Numbered from the stretch's first letter, positions 42,871 through 52,970 are shown. The stretch: DNA of 64,000 nucleotides from Argyresthia goedartella (GCA_949825045.1 OX463836.1:10433829-10497828); one strand, 5' to 3'. Translations and numbers: made by a program. Notes: generated by a model not told the origin, from the letters alone.

Positions 42871-43038
42871 ATGTTTAAAGTCTAGTTGTAGAATCAGAAT
42901 ATTTTGTTTATTGTACTATAGTAGGTAGTGTCAAAAAATATTACACACGTTTAGTTAAACTAACTGTTTAGAAACTAAACTAATTCAAATTGTCAACTAT
43001 AATTATGACAAGTTTGCTATCAAAATAATCATTCTTGC

Positions 43039-43260
43039 TTACGGTCGGTTGTAGAACCTACCAAAACTAGTAGAGCTACCAGTCCAACCAGCCGTTCGAC
43101 GTATCTCGTCGATGGAGACTCCTCGCATGTGGGCCGCCGAGGTGGACGCATGTCGGGTGCTATGTGCGGAGAATACGCTGGTGTCTATTCCGCTTTCTTC
43201 GAGCATTATCTTTATCCAACGGCTGATTGTATTGGTAGATACTTCATTATGAGGTTGCTT
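43039..43260 (-). CDS. DIRS tyrosine recombinase, C-terminal catalytic part
   Basis: Reads QPHNEVSTNTISRWIK, then FSAHSTRHASTSAA with the His-x-x-Arg pair, RRTAGWTGS with the Trp/His position, and the nucleophile Tyr in RFYNRP near the stop. It continues the frame family of the recombinase start at 43,917-44,640, but the open frame between them is broken. The alignable part begins at about 43,260; the residues upstream of it (to 43,311) come from the interrupting DNA. The enzyme would join the circular cDNA to the chromosome. Confidence 0.9.
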   Translation of the reverse strand, partial: KQPHNEVSTNTISRWIKIMLEESGIDTSVFSAHSTRHASTSAAHMRGVSIDEIRRTAGWTGSSTSFGRFYNRP

Positions 43261-43916
43261 ATCCTGTCTACAGTGGGCGTCATTTTGTATTTCTTCACCC
43301 ACACTGTGCAATCCAATTTAGGACGATTCACTGACAGGCGTTTTACAGTGCCGATTTTCTGATTATAATGAAATTCTCTAATTCTAGTTAGAATTATGGT
43401 TATGTATTATTGGAATAGTATTCCTAATAGAATCCTTTATCTTTTCTGACAATTGCACCTGATTCCAATTCGCTTTCTGCTAATATTTTTTGTTCAATAT
43501 CTAGTACCTTAAATTATACTTGAATTACTGAAATATTTTTAAATATAGCAATATTTGGCATTAAAGTTTAGTTTAAACTATGCTTTATCATGTCTAAAAC
43601 GATTATAAACTAAAACACAGGTTATCTTCTTATATTTATTTATCATAAAATTGCTTTTTAAAATGGTACAAAAATGGCTGGACTGTTGGACTGAGTAGCG
43701 TCGGTGTAAAATGACCGAAGCACATCAAAATTATTCATTCATCATCTAGCCTGTTCCTTCATGTGCATTTTGACATATGGTAGAAAGAGATCGGAACAAG
43801 ATGAACGCAGCAATGAGTGCGAAATAGCACCTACTCATTTCCACCGCCTCCGGGTCGGCGCACTGTGTAGGCATATTTTTTTAACCACCGCCTCCGGGTC
43901 GTTTCACTGACCAGGG
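43261..43916. other. Interruption of the DIRS recombinase gene (insertion or intron)
   Basis: About 656 bp separate LFLSCI from QPHNEV, residues that are adjacent or nearly so in the family. On the coding strand the left side shows only a weak donor (TCA then GTGAAA), and the right side has AG-ended sites (CACTGTAG, TAGACAG). On the plus strand it is bounded by CAGTGGGCG and CGTTTCACTG, which look like short inverted ends. CCGCCTCCGGGTCG occurs twice (43,847 and 43,887), and GTCAGTGAA appears near both ends. A small DNA transposon seems a little more likely than an intron. Confidence 0.6.
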
Positions 43917-44640
43917 GATACAAGACAGAAACAACTTTTTTCGGTTGTTTCGTATCAATTTAGTAATACTAATGTAATTAATTAGGCTTCTAGCTGGACA
44001 GATATTTGGCCGTTCTTTGAAATATGGTAAGACTATAAATGGTTGATTTCTATTTGGACCAGAGGTCTTAATTATATCACTTATTTTAATATGAATTCTA
44101 TCTATGGCAACAATGATATTATCTATCTGAATAGATGCTATGATTTGGGCTCTATGACCTGTAGTTAGGGCTAGTAGAGTGACAGTCTTTCTAGCATTTT
44201 GTTCTAAGCTATTGAGATCTAAATAATTGTGTTCAATATGGTTCAAAACCGTTGACACATCCCAGGTGTAATTATACTTAGGTTTATTTGGTCTTAATCT
44301 GAAAAAGCCTTTAAACAGTCTTTTGATTCTTGCATCGGTACCAATGTGAGTACCTATCACTAATGCCAGGGCCGATCTTAAGGAATTAAGGCTACCATAT
44401 GACAATCCTTCGTGAAATTTTCTAGTCATGTATGTGATAACTTCAGCTATACTAGGACTATTAGGTACAAATCCATGGATCTTACAATATTGGAACCAAC
44501 TTGTGATACTAGGCATATATTGTTTAAGTGTGTTGCTACTTATTGAAGCCAACATTATATCTACGGCGTCGTCACTGATTCCTAAGTTTTGGAATGTCTC
44601 GCGGATAATTTCCCTGCCATTAGCGATAGGTTCTTGTGAA
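43917..44640 (-). CDS. DIRS tyrosine recombinase, N-terminal part
   Basis: The best reading begins upstream of the first ATG (44,555). In the -1 frame relative to the RNase H ORF the sequence continues as ETFQNLGISDDAVDIMLAS, a standard start of DIRS recombinases. The SAM-like fold follows (TLKQYMPSITSWFQYCKIHG). The first catalytic Arg is in LTTGHRAQIIASI. It ends at KKLFLSCI, where foreign sequence adds about 11 residues and a stop at 43,881. The start overlaps the RNase H end by about 60 bp, a usual arrangement in DIRS elements. Confidence 0.9.
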
Positions 44641-45356
44641 GTTGGTGTGGTGTCCTGGAATTACACAGAGTAAGCAGGTCTTTACTTGGTTCAAAAATAA
44701 TTGGTTTACCAATCAGTAATTCTTTGAACAGTGGGTACCAGGGTTGAGTTGTCCAATTTGGCACAACCATTATACCCATTGCATTGTCAGATAGAATTTT
44801 TTCTAGGGTCTTTAATATCACCGAAAAGGGTGGAAAAGCATAAAAGAAAATGTTAGTCCAGCTAAAGGTGAATGCATCTATCTTGAATGCATCTGGGTCA
44901 GGGTGCCAGGATACATATTTGTCACATTTTGTGTTCGTTCGGGAGGCAAATAAGTCAATTTCAGGGATACCTAAAGATAACGTTATTGCTCTGAAGTACT
45001 GGTCTGATAGTTCCCACTCAGTGTCACCTGTATCCTTCCTTGACTCAAAATCAGCAGTGATGTTATCCTTTGTGTTAATATATGAAGCAAAGATCCATAG
45101 ATTACGTTTTTCACACCATTTCCATATATCCTTGGCTATGGTATGTAAGTGTGGATGTTGTACACCCCCTAGTCTGTTAATATAAGCAATAGCGGTAGTA
45201 TTGTCGATGCGCATTAAAATTTGGCAGTTATTGTAATTTCTTGCAAAAGATTTTAGTCCAAAAAGGGCAGCTTTTAATTCTAAAGTGTTAATATGTAAGC
45301 TTGCTTCTTGCTCTGTCCAGGGCCCCCCTGCTGTCATATTGTTACATGCTGCCCCC
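44582..45356 (-). CDS. DIRS RNase H and downstream domain
   Basis: RNase H motifs are HINTLELKAALFGL (Glu), RIDNTTAIAYINRLGG (Asp) and DNITADFESR (Asp). The first Asp of the site (YTDASNSGWG) lies in the RT frame. A region typical of DIRS after RNase H follows: PEIDLFASRTNTKCDKYVSW, DPDAFKIDAF, FYAFPPFSVI. There is no ATG at the start; it is the frame-shifted continuation of the RT ORF. RNase H removes the RNA strand during reverse transcription. Confidence 0.9.
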
Positions 45357-46503
45357 AACCAGAGTTAGAAGCATCTGTGTAGATTTCCAATACATATTTA
45401 TGTTTTCTGAGTGGGGATACTGAAAAAGTAAGGTTCTTCAGCCACCAGTGTAGGTCGCCATGACAAGACTGCGGCAGGTTAATAATAGCTTCATAGTCAT
45501 TATTATACCTTAACAGAGAAAGATATTTATGCCGTTCTAGTTGTTTTGTAAACAGCATGCCATATTTTATGGCAGGACAAACTGACACCAGGGTGCCCAA
45601 GACTTGAGCCAAAAATCTTATAGTAAAGTTTTCTTTTTGTAATAAGTCTTTAACTAAGTTTATGCAGTTTTCTCTTTTCTGCTGTGTTATACCAATGGTC
45701 ATGTCTTTGGTGTTAAAGACCAGGCCTAGATACCTACATTCTTGGTTAGGGGTGAGTATACATTTTTCTTGATTTATCACAAATCCTAGTTGTGTTAGAA
45801 GTAGTCTAGTGGCATTAATGTTATTTACACAATCCTGATATGTTCTACCTATACAAAGAATGTCATCAAGGTACTGAACAGAGAGAAAACCATCTTTTCT
45901 GAGCTCTGACATGACTGGTTTTAGAAGCTTTGTAAATAGGTATGGTGCAGTACATAAACCAAAAGGAAGAACAGTAAACTGGTACAATTTTGTGTCAAGG
46001 ATGAATCTTAGGTATCTTTTATAGTGTTTATCAATAGGACACATGTAGTAGGCATCTTTCAGGTCAATTGACCCTAAAAAGTAATCTCTTTGTAGCAATT
46101 TACACACTTTGCGGTGATCCTCCAATTTAAAATGTTCTGCTTGAACAAAGATATTAAGTTTTTTCAGATTTAGAATAAATCTTGAGTCACCATTCGGCTT
46201 TTCGACTAGAAAAACTGATGAACAGAATTGGTTGTCCACTGGTTTACAGGTCTCTATAGCTTTTATTGATAAAAGTTTTTCTATTTCAAATTGTATCAGC
46301 TGTTTCTCTTTGACAGACAGTGTGTTGTTCAAAGGTTCTGTTTGCTGAGTAGGTACCTCAATAAAAGGGATCTTGTAGCCAGATACCCAACTCAAAATAG
46401 TGGGGTCACTAGTGAGCTTCTTCCAGTTGTTGAGGAAGAATTTTATTCTGCCTACCTGTGTTAGTGTCTGGATTGTGGAGGTGGCCGCTTCTTGTGGTCC
46501 CAA
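45334..46503 (-). CDS. DIRS reverse transcriptase
   Basis: Motif A is in GSIDLKDAYYMCPID, motif B in FTVLPFGLCTAPYLFTKLL, and the catalytic motif C is YLDDILCIG. It starts GPQEAATSTIQTLTQVG in a frame overlapping the gag-like ORF end by 43 bp. It ends in the first RNase H motif EIYTDASNSGWG, then four out-of-frame residues and a stop. Codon use and length (390 codons) suit a DIRS RT. Confidence 0.95.
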   Translation of the reverse strand: MGPQEAATSTIQTLTQVGRIKFFLNNWKKLTSDPTILSWVSGYKIPFIEVPTQQTEPLNNTLSVKEKQLIQFEIEKLLSIKAIETCKPVDNQFCSSVFLVEKPNGDSRFILNLKKLNIFVQAEHFKLEDHRKVCKLLQRDYFLGSIDLKDAYYMCPIDKHYKRYLRFILDTKLYQFTVLPFGLCTAPYLFTKLLKPVMSELRKDGFLSVQYLDDILCIGRTYQDCVNNINATRLLLTQLGFVINQEKCILTPNQECRYLGLVFNTKDMTIGITQQKRENCINLVKDLLQKENFTIRFLAQVLGTLVSVCPAIKYGMLFTKQLERHKYLSLLRYNNDYEAIINLPQSCHGDLHWWLKNLTFSVSPLRKHKYVLEIYTDASNSGWGQHVTI

Positions 46504-47351
46504 TCCTTGTTGTATGGCTTCTGCTTGTGGGCTGGTCTTGCTTGGAGCTTCTTTTGCCCTGCCATCATCCTGCCACTTGGACGAGGAGGGTCCCGCCAGT
46601 TTAAAGTTTTATTCTTGAGAACAGCTGGAACACTCATACCCTCCTTTGGCTTGATTGTTTGTACATTTTTCAGGTCTTGACTAGACCGCTGTACAGCCTT
46701 GGCAGTCTTGATTTGCTCAGACATGTTTCCACCGAATAAGTATTCACCTGCTTCCATCTGAAGGATGCTGCTCTTCATTTCTTTATTTATCACCGATGTT
46801 ATTAAGTTTCTGCGGTTCTTTGTATCATCATGTAATATCTCACATATGATTTTAGCACTGTCATTGAGATTTTTAATTGCGTCAATCTTATTCAGTCCTT
46901 GAATGAGGATCTGAAGCCCTGTCCCTAAGCTGGCCAGTGCAGCTGCAGTAAGTTTTTGACGGTTTTCAATTAAATAGTCCCGCTTTTTTACACCTTCAGG
47001 AACCGCAGCACTCACCTCCGGATTCAGTTTTGGTGCTGCCATCTGCACATTGTCAAACACACCATATTTTGATTCCAGATCCATGCGTTCCTCCTTGGGC
47101 AGACCCTTTTTAAGAATGGGGTTCCACCTGGCGGCGAGCTCATGGTGGAGTGATGATGTCTTCTTGTCCTCAGAGGCAATAGCCCCTAGGACATTGAGTA
47201 TCTCCTGGTCCACTGACTCCTCTTGTTCTTCACTAAAAGGCAACTCCACTAGCTCCACCTCTCCGTTGGGTGATGGTGTTGATACTTCTCCATTGGGTGG
47301 TGGTGTTGCAGAGCGGCTCGGTGTGTTCTCAGGTGTATCTAGAGAATACAT
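46461..47351 (-). CDS. DIRS gag-like ORF1
   Basis: This 296-codon frame starts MYSLDTPENTPSRSATPPP with a repeated PPPNGEV/PSPNGEV stretch, then an acidic region (FSEEQEESVDQEIL). The conserved gag-like block follows: HHELAARWNPILKKGLPKEE, KYGVFDNVQMAAPKLNPEV, GVKKRDYLIENRQKLTAAAL. The C-terminus is basic (KKLQARPAHKQKPYNKD) and could bind nucleic acid. The block also occurs in the orphan ORF at 58,210. An additional upstream exon is possible. Confidence 0.85.
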   Translation of the reverse strand: MYSLDTPENTPSRSATPPPNGEVSTPSPNGEVELVELPFSEEQEESVDQEILNVLGAIASEDKKTSSLHHELAARWNPILKKGLPKEERMDLESKYGVFDNVQMAAPKLNPEVSAAVPEGVKKRDYLIENRQKLTAAALASLGTGLQILIQGLNKIDAIKNLNDSAKIICEILHDDTKNRRNLITSVINKEMKSSILQMEAGEYLFGGNMSEQIKTAKAVQRSSQDLKNVQTIKPKEGMSVPAVLKNKTLNWRDPPRPSGRMMAGQKKLQARPAHKQKPYNKDWDHKKRPPPQSRH

Positions 47352-47745
47352 ACCCTATATCAGTTTATGTATTTAGTAGTTCTGGGTCCCAAAGACACAG
47401 CAACTAGGAATTTTTGGTTGAGAAATGTTTTAGTTTGTGACCATACCTATCCAAGACATTCTGTGTTCTGCAACAGAGCAATGACTTGTTTGATAGTGTA
47501 CGTTTATCCGATGTGGTTACAGTTAGTACACAACTCGATACTCTGGCAGCATAACAGCTGTGTACTTTGAGCAAGCATACGCAATCCCGAAGATTGAGCC
47601 ATGCTTTATAACCTCACAAATTTTTCACTTTTACAAAATAAACATGTACACAATATTGCAATACCAACTATCCCAAAGATAGGTCTAATTGCATTGTGTT
47701 ACAATAAGAATCACCGGTATCATGTGAATCTTTCACTTTACTTAC

Positions 47746-47848
47746 CGTTCTCAGAATTGGCATCGGAATTTTTTTCTAATTTCTCCTGCAGCCTTCGGAT
47801 TTTCTTTTCATATCGTTTGCGGTCTTTTTCATGCTTCCTTTTTCCCAT
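47746..47848 (-). CDS. Possible first exon of DIRS ORF1
   Basis: An ATG in good context starts 34 codons rich in Lys and Arg (MGKRKHEKDRKRYEKKIR, then RLQEKLEKNSDANSEN) with coiled-coil character. It ends exactly at a strong donor, ACG followed by GTAAGT. The nearest acceptor before ORF1 (TGATATAG at 47,355) does not keep frame with MYSLDTP: exon 1 ends in phase 1 and that site needs phase 0. So either an indel, another acceptor, or no splicing. Confidence 0.45.
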
Positions 47849-47945
47849 TTTTTCAGGTTCTGTATGTTGACTTCAGTAATAAAACTAAAAAACACTCGGG
47901 GAAAAATTTTTTGGCGTGGCACAGAAAGTTGACATAAAAAACGAA

Positions 47946-48084
47946 TGACGCGTTCCGATTTGATATGTTAGGATGCGATCTAATAATTTTTGTTTTTATA
48001 AACTTATGTGGCACGGAAGCTAGCATCGAGACGATACTACACGAGTTTTCTCATCATAGAGGACGATACAACAACGAGCATAAT
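47946..48084 (-). repeat. DIRS right inverted terminal repeat
   Basis: AATGACGCGTTCCGATTTGA to GATACAACAACGAGCATAAT is the inverse of the left repeat. One segment differs: CATAGAGGACG here versus TCTTCGGACG in the left copy. Confidence 0.93.
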
Positions 48085-48689
48085 CATGTATATACACCAA
48101 AAATTAGGGCCATTTTTAAAAAAAATTGACGCCCTAACATTTTTTCAACTTCACTATGGCTTTAAGGGTGACGTACTCTGATGACATAGGTACATTGGTT
48201 TCACGCATGGGTCTTTTTTTGTTGTAAATTAATGTAATTCATTCATTCGTTCATCAATTACCTTTTTTGCAATCAGTACAATGTGCGAAACTATTCACCT
48301 CTTCTTTCCTTAATACACATACACTCTTTAATATGGATTCCGTATTACTACAATACATTTTTGTCTAGTAATACCCTAATCAGTGGCTCAAGCAGGAATA
48401 ATTATCAAAGTGAAAGTGAAAAATTCTTCGAGTTTAGATAAAATGAACCTGACACTGTACATAAGAGTCACTGACAGTTAGGTTCGCATACTTTTTCGAC
48501 GCGTAATTATTCCTCCTTCCTACACTGATCCTAATAAGTTTAGTTCAAACAATGTTCCACTTTTCTCACTTTATGATTTATCCCAAATCAAAATGTGTAT
48601 GCCAGATCATAAAATTGATCACTTCTTGATGTGGTTGACCATTTTATGAACTGGTTGTATTTCCTAAATATAATACTAATAATGTAGCT
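48085..48689. other. Unassigned intergenic DNA
   Basis: Nothing recognised. Confidence 0.4.
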
Positions 48690-48842
48690 CATTAATGATT
48701 CCACCGAGGGGCACGGGCCAGTAAGATCAAGCCATACTCCACGACGCTGGCTCAGTGCGGGTTGATGGAGGGGTCTCGGGCTCGTGGCCAACCCGACTGA
48801 GATGTTTTCAAGCTGCCCTATTAGGGCCTCTGACCAGCTTTG
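48690..48842 (-). repeat. Dispersed repeat with RTE-like tail, copy 2
   Basis: The reverse complement matches 63,472-63,613: GGTCAGAGGCCCTAATAGGG, CAACCCGCACTGAGCCAGCG and GGCCCGTGCCCCTCGGTGG. Confidence 0.85.
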
Positions 48843-48849
48843 CGACTAG

Positions 48850-49015
48850 TACCACCGAGTAGCGATAGTAGCCGGGACCTGCAAATAAATGTGTCCGAAA
48901 CACGGAAGCGTCCGAAACAAGTACCACATTGGAATGGACACCCATCCAGTACCCGTCTCAGCCAGATGTTGCTACCCGCACAATCGTTTCCGCTAGGCCA
49001 CGGACGCTTCCTAAA
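48850..49015 (-). mobile_element. SINE-like fragment with tRNA-like box
   Basis: The reverse complement has AGCGTCCGTGGCCTAGCGGA (A-box-like TGGCCTAGCGG) at its start. It ends in GTGTTTCGGACACATTTATT, AGGTCCCGGCTACTATCGCT, words also seen in the S1 variant at 49,362. A B box was not clear. Confidence 0.5.
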
Positions 49016-49361
49016 GACATTTTATGCAGTGGTGTTTTTGTGCAATACTAAGTCGATTCTTAAGTATCTTGATAACCTCTTTGAATCTCAGATGGGAACA
49101 CTACAAAATACTTATGTAACTAACTAATTTTAGATTTATTTAATGTTAAAGTAATACTGTAAGCACTGTAACTTTGTTAATTATTTTTAAGCTGACTTAA
49201 TCATAAGATGTATGGCTTATAAAATAAATAAGATTAAAAAAAAAACGTACTAACACGAGAACCAACCGCAGTGTTTCGCCCTAAAAGATTTCTTCGTTCA
49301 ATTCAACTGCTAATTCAACCCTTGGTTGGCGACCTTATGAAGTGATGCATAATATATACGT
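49016..49361. other. A+T-rich intergenic DNA
   Basis: Nothing recognised. Confidence 0.4.
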
Positions 49362-49555
49362 GCTCCGTGGTCTAGTGGATTTCACGCTTGCTTCTTACAC
49401 GGGAGATGCAGGTTCGAATCTGGCGCTGTACCAATGAGATAAGTAATTCATCTTAGGTAAGTACATCAGGTATCGGGCGTTCCGTGTTTCGGATGACACG
49501 TTAAGCTGTAGGTCCCGGCTACTGTCGCTACTTGTTAGTAGTGTCCGTAAAACTC
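49362..49555 (+). mobile_element. S1-headed SINE with alternative tail
   Basis: A perfect-looking tRNA head has A box in TGGTCTAGTGGAT and B box GGTTCGAATC. The linker is GATAAGTAATTCATCTTAGG. A tail not shared with other S1 copies follows (GGCGTTCCGTGTTTCGGATG, AGGTCCCGGCTACTGTCGCT). Confidence 0.85.
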
Positions 49556-50065
49556 CTCCACATTCTTTAAAATAGGTACTGAAAACTTGTTATAAACCAC
49601 CACAAGAAAGAAAACTAATTATTACGGCGGACGTTGGAGAAAAACTGTTTATTTTTAATTTCAGTGTTACCTTTTACGTAACGCGTGGCCGCCGGGGTTG
49701 CCAGGATGAAACGAAAATACAAAAATACGCTGGGCGGAGAGTGCAGTAATTATTGTATTAGTACATCCCTTAAAAGGGTCTTAATGTAACGTGTCTTTTC
49801 TTTTATTTATGTTATATTTGGGAACATAGACAAGTATTGTTGGGAACACGTTGAGAAAGATTCTTTTTGCGCTTTTTAAAACCAAACATCTAATGAAAAT
49901 AACACTTAAGAATTCTAGTATAATTGAAAACATCGCTTTTGAACTAACGAATGTACGCTTAAATTTTAAGGTATATATTTTTCAAAATGGCAGCTTATTA
50001 TTTTACCTAGTCTTACCTCCTAGTCCGCTATTTAGAGAAAAAAAACATACAAATTCTACAACACA
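49556..50065. other. Unassigned intergenic DNA
   Basis: Nothing recognised. Confidence 0.4.
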
Positions 50066-50286
50066 TACACAATTGTGCCCACCTTGAGTCAATTTTTATT
50101 TTTCATTATTCAATCCTCCATTTTGCGTGACAGTGGGCTAGCCCATCGCCGCAGCTATGGAGTAATGAAGGTTTCCTCACAATGTTTTCCGCCACTTAAG
50201 ATAAATTAATTATATCATTGGTCAGGAGTCGAACCTGCATCTCCTGTGTGAGAAGCAAGCGCGAAACCTATTAGACCACGGAGCTT
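50066..50286 (-). mobile_element. S1 tRNA-derived SINE, near full length
   Basis: On the minus strand: GCTCCGTGGTCTAATAGGTT, B box GGTTCGACTCC, linker GATATAATTAATTTATCTTA, and the S1 tail to GGGCACAATTGTG. Confidence 0.92.
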
Positions 50287-50982
50287 TTTTTGTGCGTTAG
50301 GTAAGTGTGCCAATATCGGCGTATCACCGAACTGTTACCGCTAACAGCTCTTGATCCCCGTCTCTCTTTGTCGGCTACTCAGTATACATTACACACTCAC
50401 TCTAATGGATCATTAGTGGAAACTATACTACGCTCCGGTCATACCGCCCCCGGCTAAGATGGGGGACAGAATAACTAACAAGAGATATTCCGCAGCTAGA
50501 TTTGGTAACAGATTTTATTTCGTTGAATACATAATATTCATACATATTATTGGGTGCTTACCTATGAAATTGGCGAATTTTTCTTACAGATTCAGGAATT
50601 CATAATTCGAGTAATTCAATAGCTACTTCCAGTTTTTTTTATTGTTTTAAAATTAATTTCAATATTTTACATCTACTTATAAAATTTTCTTTTAATTTTC
50701 AGTTTAATAACTAAAATGTTATCTTCAAAATCAGTGCCTCCTAAATGTCATCCATTTTCATGATAATATTCGTGATATTTTTTTACAGCTGACACTTTTA
50801 AAAAATTATACAAAATTTTCTGTTAAGTATCTAAATGTTGTCTCATTCATGCACACAGTTTATAAAATTAGGATCTGTCATTCCTAAAAAAAAAGAAAAA
50901 AAGTTTGTACTGAAAATTGAGTACAATAAAAATACAAAACGCCAATTTCATATGTAAGGACCTAATATATTGCATCTAGCTA
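50287..50982. other. A+T-rich intergenic DNA
   Basis: Nothing recognised. CTCCGGTCATACCGCCCCCG at about 50,433 is a local G+C peak. Confidence 0.4.
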
Positions 50983-51170
50983 GACGATCTCTGCTGCTGG
51001 CGCAACGGTTGTGGCTCTGCCTACCATGCGAGAGGTCCACGGTTCGAGCCCCGGTTGAGGGTAAAAAAAAAACCCCCAGGTCTTGGATGATTATATGTAT
51101 GTGTAAAGGGTGTGTGGGGCTAAAAGCAATGTATGTGCCTTTATGTAAATGTTTATGTTTATGTTATGTT
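50983..51170 (+). mobile_element. S2 tRNA-derived SINE
   Basis: A box in TGGCGCAACGGTTGTGG, CTCTGCCTACCATGCGAGAG, B box GGTTCGAGCCC, and the tail CCCCCAGGTCTTGGATGATT. The GTCACTGGTTCTGG part of the tail is deleted. Confidence 0.9.
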
Positions 51171-51702
51171 TTCCAATGCATGGTGGGACGGGTACGGATT
51201 TGCAACCACGTGACAGGGGGAAAATAAATTTAGGGCTTATATCGAATTGTTTATCAAATTGGTTAAAAAGTTACATCATAAAAATAAATTTTGATCCCAA
51301 ATTTACAAAAAATTACATCAAATGTATTAAATGTTCATAATAAGTGTACTAAACTGCATGGGGTTGTCTCGCTCCGCTCCGCTTCGCCTCGGCTCCAGAT
51401 TGTATTATCAAGTTGTGATCTAACAAACCTAACTTTAGTCTTCGGACAGAAAGTCACCTACCATTCAATACGGTTCTATAAAACTATATAGAAGCACTAT
51501 TTGTTAATGTGTTTTTACCCTAAATAAAAACACATATTTGTTACCTTAAATAAAGACAACAAGGCCTTGACTCCACATGTAATGCAAAACATTTATCGTT
51601 TTTTTTTGGGAGTATGAAAATTCGGCAACGAATATTTTTCGAAGCGTTTGGCTGATTTATGACATTGTATTTTATTTAATGATGAGATTTTCTTGAATAG
51701 AA
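51171..51702. other. Intergenic DNA
   Basis: TCGCTCCGCTCCGCTTCGCC at 51,369 recalls the R5 core repeat of GCTTCGC but has no R5 flanks. Confidence 0.4.
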
Positions 51703-52570
51703 TAGAATAGAATAGACGTTTATTAGCTTTCTTGTTGTACATAGGGTCTTAGATAAGTATTTTCAGGAACAAACAAGAACCCTGCTAGGGCGCTGCTAAC
51801 TTAGGATTATAAAAGGTTATAACTTAAATTCTTACTTACTACCTAGATTACTTATTTTATTTATTATTAATTTTCATAGACTCTCTAAAACAAGAACAAT
51901 AACAGAATATATTTTACTTTTACTTAAGATATAATAACACAAGTCTCACAAGCTCCAAACCTAGTTTTTGCCATGTTCATCAAAAAACTCTTGTAGAGTA
52001 TAATAACTTTTTCGTACTAAGTATTTATTAAGGGCATTTTTAAATACATTAATTTTTTCTATAGACTGAATTGATTTCGGTATACAATTAAATATTTTGG
52101 CAGCCATCGAGCGGGGGCCTGAATGAACTAAATGTAATTTCGATGAGCATGTTGCCAATCTTTTATGTGGTCTTAATCCTTCTGGTCTTGTGTATAAGGG
52201 GAAGAGTTGATCATTATTTTTCACAAATGCGCATGCTTCTAAAATATAAAGTGAAGTTAGTGTGAGAATATTTAATTTATCGAAATATGGTCTGCAGCTC
52301 GTCATTATGTCAATGTTAGCGATAATTCGGATACACTTCTTTTGTATTAAGAATAATTGCTTTGCATCCGTGCTGTTGCCCCAGAGGAGGACACCATAAG
52401 ACAGCCAAGACTGTGCGTAAGCAAAGTAAGCACATAGAGCACTTTTTTTGTTTGTAGTTCTCTTTAGTTCCGATAGAGCATATGTAAAGCTTGATAGTTT
52501 ACTAGCCACTTTCTTGATATGATATTTCCAATGTAGGTTGCTATCTATTTCAATTCCTAGGAGGCAGTAG
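51703..52570 (-). pseudogene. LINE reverse transcriptase C-terminus, 5'-truncated
   Basis: On the minus strand the frame opens at about 52,565 with LLGIEIDSNLHWKYHIKKVA, ahead of the first ATG at 52,509. It continues with FAYAQSWLSYGVLLWGNST, LIQKKCIRIIANI and KYLVRKSYYTLQEFFDEH. These are the RT thumb and C-terminal motifs of CR1- or Jockey-group LINEs. The stop is at 51,961. The 3' UTR runs to AATAAACGTCTATTC with a (TATTC)n tail at 51,697-51,715. The frame is open throughout, so the insertion may be recent. The RT palm is missing. Confidence 0.88.
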
Positions 52571-52970
52571 TATTTGAATAATGTGAGTTATTCTAATATT
52601 TGAGCAAAAAAGAAATTACGTACATATGACACCTTGAAATCCGTCAGCTCCTTAGAGGTCGGCTCTAACTCTTATCCGTTTGTTATGAGTTCTATTTTCG
52701 AAATTATTTATCGCATTCATAGTTTACTTGTGAAGTCCCTGAAATCAGCCTCATTTTTTCTCTGACCTAAGAATATGTGTAAGTTTTTAACGCATTTTTT
52801 CTCCATTTTCCCAGAAGCCCCGGACTTCCGCACATGTGGTCACCACCTAACTCGTATTCGAAGCGAAAACCCAAACGGAAACTGAAGTGCAAAACAAAAA
52901 GACCAATATTATGTGATGCAAGCGCGCCCCTGTGTAGTGTTCATTGTTAAGTTGCCGCCATTTTGAAATC
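52571..52970 (+). promoter_or_regulatory. Possible 5' UTR and promoter region of a host gene
   Basis: The stretch is richer in G+C than its surroundings near the ATG (GATGCAAGCGCGCCCCTGTG, TTAAGTTGCCGCCATTTTGA). No TATA box or certain initiator was identified. The call depends on the downstream signal-peptide exon. Confidence 0.3.

Larger units (their letters stand above)
42474..48084 (-). mobile_element. DIRS-like tyrosine-recombinase retroelement
   Basis: This is a 5.6 kb element read on the minus strand, in the order gag-like ORF, reverse transcriptase, RNase H, tyrosine recombinase. It has inverted terminal repeats and an internal complementary region, the hallmark of DIRS elements, which integrate through a circular DNA and leave no target duplication. 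All coding domains are recognisable. One frame break (RT to RNase H) and one 0.65 kb interruption (recombinase) suggest this copy is no longer autonomous, unless the second is an intron. DIRS is preferred over Ngaro or PAT because the terminal repeats are inverted, not split direct repeats. Confidence 0.94.

Noticed and set aside
44582..45358. An independent RNase H gene starting at 45,358
   Set aside because: There is no ATG; the first RNase H motif lies in the RT frame just upstream, so this is the frame-shifted continuation.
46400..47376. Forward frames of 62-108 codons
   Set aside because: Antisense shadows of the DIRS gag-like and RT genes.
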